From assembly GCA_018985225.1 (NCBI GenBank), contig JADGIF010000145.1, forward strand, positions 1 through 17,537: DNA of 17,537 nucleotides, written 5' to 3'. A program made the position numbers and the translations under genes. Each line of letters begins with the position of its first letter. Position 1 is the first letter of the stretch. Positions 14,859 to 17,537 of the stretch are shown here, one piece after another. The stretch is from Amoeboradix gromovi. Lineage: Eukaryota > Sanchytriomycota > Sanchytriomycetes > Sanchytriales > Sanchytriaceae. The notes beneath the pieces are model-generated. The model was not told the DNA's origin. It saw only the letters and a list, made by a program, of their open reading frames with translations, and made no database searches.

Positions 14859-15858
14859 CGAAATTAAAATTATTACAATTCATTTCTTACAAACTGTAAT
14901 TAAAAGTATAGACCTGGTTCCGGAGCTTTTTCTGAAAGAGGAGGCAAGTTCGCTTATTTATTGACAATAACTGCGTACAACATTGAAATATCAGATTGGA
15001 TCAATACAGTAATTGCCATTATACATGGCAAATTTGATAAAAGGTACAGGTAAATATTGAGCGCTTCGTGAACAAATTAGCAAGACTAATGTCAGAGGGG
15101 TTATGGAGCCCAGCCACACAAACTGAGAAACGAAACCTCAATATCGATGATCAAAACGACCATACATTATAATATCCCTCAAAATATCTAATTCATCGCA
15201 AAATGAATCTTCAAAAAAAGAGGTTTCTGGAAATACAAAATAAAAGATAACTGAATTGTATGAAGATCATGAAGCTCAATACCTTATTTTTATTGAGTGA
15301 TTAAAATCTTCTGTCCTCTACCAAATCTCTGACACCTTTACTAAATAAGTAGAAGCTCTTAAGATCGGACAATGGAGAAAGGGAAGATACAAATTTATGA
15401 ACAAACACGTGAAGTTGCCAATCAAAGTGCTAGAAGTTGGTCTCCATGACAGAGTTGAGCGCAAAGATTTAAAAAACTACGATGAGTTGCACGTGATACA
15501 TGGTGAGCAGAGATCTATTTATCATATCAGGAATACTGAAATATAGCTAAATAAAAACTCTCAATTTTGATTCAATAAACCATTAAATGAGCCGCATTGC
15601 TCCAGCATGTTCCCTTTGCAACTGAGTAAAACTCGATAATCTTTCTTTTCATGAACTGCAAATGGCTCCAATTCGTCTCATACTGAAGATATAAGATCTT
15701 AAGATATCTCTAGTAGATACAAAATAGGTGCTATAGTATTTAGCACGGTCCAAGGTAAGGAGCGCTTGAAGCGTATAACACAAGAGGAATGACATTGATG
15801 GTATGAAATGAAGCATTTACTAATAGTCAAATGTGTACATTTATTGTCCTAATATATA
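14859..15858. other. 1-kb region with no gene recognised
   Basis: This lies between the 5' end of NAT10 and the 3' end of uS2m, an unusually long gap for this window. All frames are stop-rich. The best is a plus-strand frame, 49 codons from an ATG at 15397 to a TAG at 15544-15546, open about 15 codons further upstream; its composition is plausible (basic, KVLEVGLHDRVERKDLKN) but unassigned. No tRNA, rRNA or clear repeat was found. A decayed gene or an exon with short introns remains possible. Confidence 0.35.
15840..15845 (-). terminator. poly(A) signal of the uS2m gene
   Basis: The plus strand reads TTTATT (AATAAA on the minus strand), 13 bases past the stop at 15859-15861. Confidence 0.45.
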
Positions 15859-16479
15859 TCAGCTTTGTTTTGTAGCGTCTAACAAAGTCTTTGTGAATAA
15901 CTGCCCACTTGCTACCCCATCATCGTTGCCAATAATTGGGTAAGTAATCATTCTGATATCTTCATTGCTGTCACATAATGACACTGTAGGAATGTTGGCT
16001 TTCATGCACTCCAGCAAGGCAGTTTCTTTCAATGGTCCTTTTAGTATTGAAAATCTTTCGTCGCTGTACAATTGCAAAAGTGAAGGAACAATTATAACAG
16101 CTTCAGGAACAGTGTAGGAAGCCATTTTAGTATTCAGAAACATCCCGGGTTGATATGATGCAAATTTGGTACTTGACAATCTTGCCATTCGCATCGTGAT
16201 AGAGCAATCTCTGCTTCCCAACCACAATATTTTGTCAGAATCTTTTCGAAGTTCTTTTAGAAAGTGACTAGCTCTTCTTAACTGCTGTAATGAATGTTCT
16301 AAATGTAGAATATGTGTTTGACGCTGACCATATACATATGGTAACATATTTGGATGCATTTGCTTCGGCGAATGACCTAAATGCATATCTGATGCCATTA
16401 ATGTCGCTATTGTACATTGGTTAGCGGAATTGGGTAACTTTTGAGGCGATAATGATTGAATAGCGAGATTTTTTAACAT
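15859..16479 (-). CDS. MRP4: mitochondrial small-subunit ribosomal protein uS2m
   Basis: The product has 206 residues and resembles bacterial RpsB/mitochondrial Mrp4. After a short presequence-like N-terminus (MLKNLAIQSLSPQKL), it has the S2 signature LGHSPKQMHPNMLPYVYGQRQTHILHLEHS (about 34-63), LRRASHFLKELRKDSDKILWLGSR (about 67-90), IIVPSLLQLYSDE (about 129-141), and LLECMKANIPTVSLCDSNEDIRMITYPIIGNDDG (about 154-187). The DSNEDIRMITYPIIGNDDG part corresponds to the DTNxDPxxxxYPIPxNDD motif of S2. The His and Gly of LGH are kept. It binds the 12S-type rRNA at the small-subunit back. The open frame extends upstream to 16494 without an ATG; the first ATG is 16477-16479. An upstream targeting exon cannot be excluded. 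Confidence 0.93.
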   Translation of the reverse strand: MLKNLAIQSLSPQKLPNSANQCTIATLMASDMHLGHSPKQMHPNMLPYVYGQRQTHILHLEHSLQQLRRASHFLKELRKDSDKILWLGSRDCSITMRMARLSSTKFASYQPGMFLNTKMASYTVPEAVIIVPSLLQLYSDERFSILKGPLKETALLECMKANIPTVSLCDSNEDIRMITYPIIGNDDGVASGQLFTKTLLDATKQS

Positions 16480-16827
16480 GGGGAAACGGGACAATTGCTC
16501 TGAAGACTAGATTTGAGGGACAAAATGGATGTCAAAAGAGAACATACGTTATTGGGTGTCTAGGACCCACCAAGGTGCCAGCTAAAACTACAACACCCTT
16601 ATGAGATCCTCTTTAAAGTTCTGGTCTCAGAGAATACTGAATTTCGACTGAGAGATTGATTAGAAAGTATGATGGGTTATGAGCAATTATAAGTGTTGAA
16701 ATATGACAATTTATAGAGGTAGAACTCTTGTATTCACTGCAGAAGATGCATTGAATCGAGATCGATTACTTTAACATCCTTCTTGCGTAGTAAATAGCAC
16801 GAAATAAATTTGTTGTTTTAATCTTAC

Positions 16828-16980
16828 GCGACTTGCTTTTGCAAATTCTTCAGATCTTTTCTTTCTTGAAGCATGCATCAAGTCTTCATTAGCTATCTTT
16901 TTAGAATTGACACATTCAGGTGAACCCACTTCAATTGATGAAAAGAACGAACAGAGAGTTTTTATGCCAGTTGAAAATAA
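16828..16980 (-). other. possible minus-strand exon with splice-like borders
   Basis: On the minus strand TTCTTTTTGCAG precedes 16980, and a GTAAGA donor follows 16828. A TTCTGCAG acceptor-like site ends at 16737, giving a 91-base possible intron. The 51-codon frame between (LFSTGIKTLCSFFSS at its start) is basic at its end (SRKKRSEEFAKASR). Splicing at the next acceptor gives an immediate TGA stop. No product was recognised, so the call is weak. Confidence 0.2.
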
Positions 16981-17161
16981 CTGCAAAAAGAATTATTGGT
17001 AGAATAAAAGCCACATAGTCGCGATAAGTGCTTTATTAAATTAAACTTAATAACTGCCCATGTTTGCACAAGCCTAGCATAGCATTTCATCTTCTTATCT
17101 TTACCAAGATTGGCTGACTTATTGTTCAGCAACACCATGCTAATAATCTGACTAGTCTTTA

Positions 17162-17176
17162 AGCTGATTTTCAGCT
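17162..17176. repeat. perfect 6-bp hairpin just past the Fanzor stop
   Basis: AGCTGA-TTT-TCAGCT, one base downstream of the TAG stop (17178-17180) of the minus-strand Fanzor frame. Hairpins near the 3' end are a feature of IS200/IS605-type elements and of the guide RNAs made from TnpB and Fanzor 3' ends. This one is short and the link is inference. Confidence 0.4.
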
Positions 17177-17177
17177 G

Positions 17178-17537
17178 CTAATATGCGTTCTTATTGAATG
17201 AGACACCATTTGCGAAGACGGCTGAATCTATTCTCCAGAAGTGTTCCTCGTTAAAAGTCCTGATTTCCGAGAAAATCGAGAATTTCCACAGAGTAGCTAG
17301 CGATGCTAGATCTCCGTTACAGTGATTGCTCACGCTTGCACTACCCTGAGGCGGGATTGAATAAGGATGCAGATACTTAATGTATATGTTCCTTGCTGCC
17401 ATATTGTCTCTATCTATCTCCAAATGACAATTGGCACAGGTGTATGTTTCTAAGTTGGTTTTCTTTAGAGTACCACACCTTGTACATGTTTGACTAGTAA
17501 ATGCTTCATTGCATTCAACTAGCGTCTTTCCTCTTTC
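17178..17537 (-). CDS. Fanzor (eukaryotic TnpB-like) RNA-guided nuclease, C-terminal part
   Basis: The frame enters from the right edge and runs 119 codons to a TAG. It shows the C-terminal signature shared by TnpB (IS605/IS607 OrfB) and Fanzor. Counting from the edge, this is VECNEAFTSQTCTRCG (7-22), then TYTCANC (31-37), making a CxxC...CxxC zinc ribbon inserted in the RuvC fold, and then the RuvC-III motif DRDNMAARNI (42-51), whose first Asp is a catalytic metal ligand. About 68 more residues follow (YIKYLHPYS...SFNKNAY) with no recognisable domain. Fanzor proteins are RNA-guided DNA endonucleases found in fungi, protists and large viruses, often inside transposons. The N-terminal domains and the RuvC-I and -II residues lie outside the window, so whether it is intact cannot be judged. 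The canonical DRDxNAARN has N and M here at the fourth and fifth positions. Confidence 0.85.
   Translation of the reverse strand, partial: ERGKTLVECNEAFTSQTCTRCGTLKKTNLETYTCANCHLEIDRDNMAARNIYIKYLHPYSIPPQGSASVSNHCNGDLASLATLWKFSIFSEIRTFNEEHFWRIDSAVFANGVSFNKNAY

Larger units (their letters stand above)
16480..17177. other. region between uS2m and the Fanzor end, no firm gene
   Basis: About 700 bp. It holds a candidate minus-strand exon (16828-16980, separate entry), a hairpin at 17162-17176, and a minus-strand frame open from the Fanzor stop to 16962. No tRNA or repeat family was recognised. If the Fanzor gene is part of a mobile element, its right end and guide-RNA region should lie in the portion nearest 17177. 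Confidence 0.4.

Noticed and set aside
14701-14964. 87-codon plus-strand frame at the NAT10 5' end with a hydrophobic stretch
   Set aside because: Its first half is antisense to the NAT10 N-terminus; the hydrophobic look comes from A/T-rich codons read backwards.
1-17537. CRISPR array, bacterial operon or integron
   Set aside because: There is no regularly spaced repeat array and no Shine-Dalgarno-led operon structure, and the genes are plainly eukaryotic.

Overview
The window looks like nuclear DNA from a fungus with a compact, AT-rich, intron-poor genome, most likely an early-diverging (chytrid-like) lineage. The reasons are eukaryotic genes that are mostly single uninterrupted frames, a mitochondrial ribosomal protein (uS2m, so an active mitochondrion), a fungal-type dCMP deaminase with an N-terminal P-loop-like domain, a fungal-style homeodomain, a DNMT2 (lost in many yeasts), and the end of a Fanzor (eukaryotic TnpB-like) gene. 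The lineage is inference from gene content only.

Layout. 1-242: 3' end of an unrecognised gene (+). 401-871 (-): low-complexity protein, divergent from 1092-1799 (+), a Gln-rich dehydrin-like protein with 60-bp tandem repeats. 1859-2458 (-): METTL5 rRNA m6A methyltransferase. 3094-3627 (+): homeodomain factor with two upstream mini-ORFs. 3660-4097 (-): small membrane-anchored protein, possibly Pex22-like. 4449-5864 (+): canonical PUF/Pumilio RNA-binding protein. 6096-6356 (-) and 6374-6610 (+): two small unknown proteins divergent across 17 bp. 7052-7672 (+): unknown protein. 7810-8565 (-): Yvh1/DUSP12 phosphatase with an altered P-loop. 9142-9435 (+): small membrane protein. 9466-10356 (-) and 10380-11339 (+): dCMP deaminase and DNMT2, divergent across 23 bp. 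11375-11881 (+): unknown protein. 11895-14801 (-): NAT10/Kre33 RNA cytidine acetyltransferase. 15859-16479 (-): uS2m. 17178-17537 (-): C-terminal end of a Fanzor nuclease running off the window.

How the genes relate. Many recognised genes act on RNA or ribosomes: METTL5 and NAT10 modify 18S rRNA, DNMT2 modifies tRNA, Yvh1 matures the 60S subunit, uS2m is in the mitoribosome, and PUF controls mRNAs. They are not an operon, and the clustering may be chance. Genes are packed tightly: divergent pairs share 17-23 bp, convergent stops lie 13-32 bp apart, and in seven genes the AATAAA poly(A) signal overlaps the stop codon.

The most unusual element is the Fanzor end at the right edge. It has a CxxC...CxxC zinc ribbon followed by the RuvC-III motif DRDNMAARNI, with a perfect hairpin one base past the stop codon. 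The regions 2498-3002, 6611-7051, 8566-9141, 14859-15858 and 16480-17177 show no gene I can support firmly.
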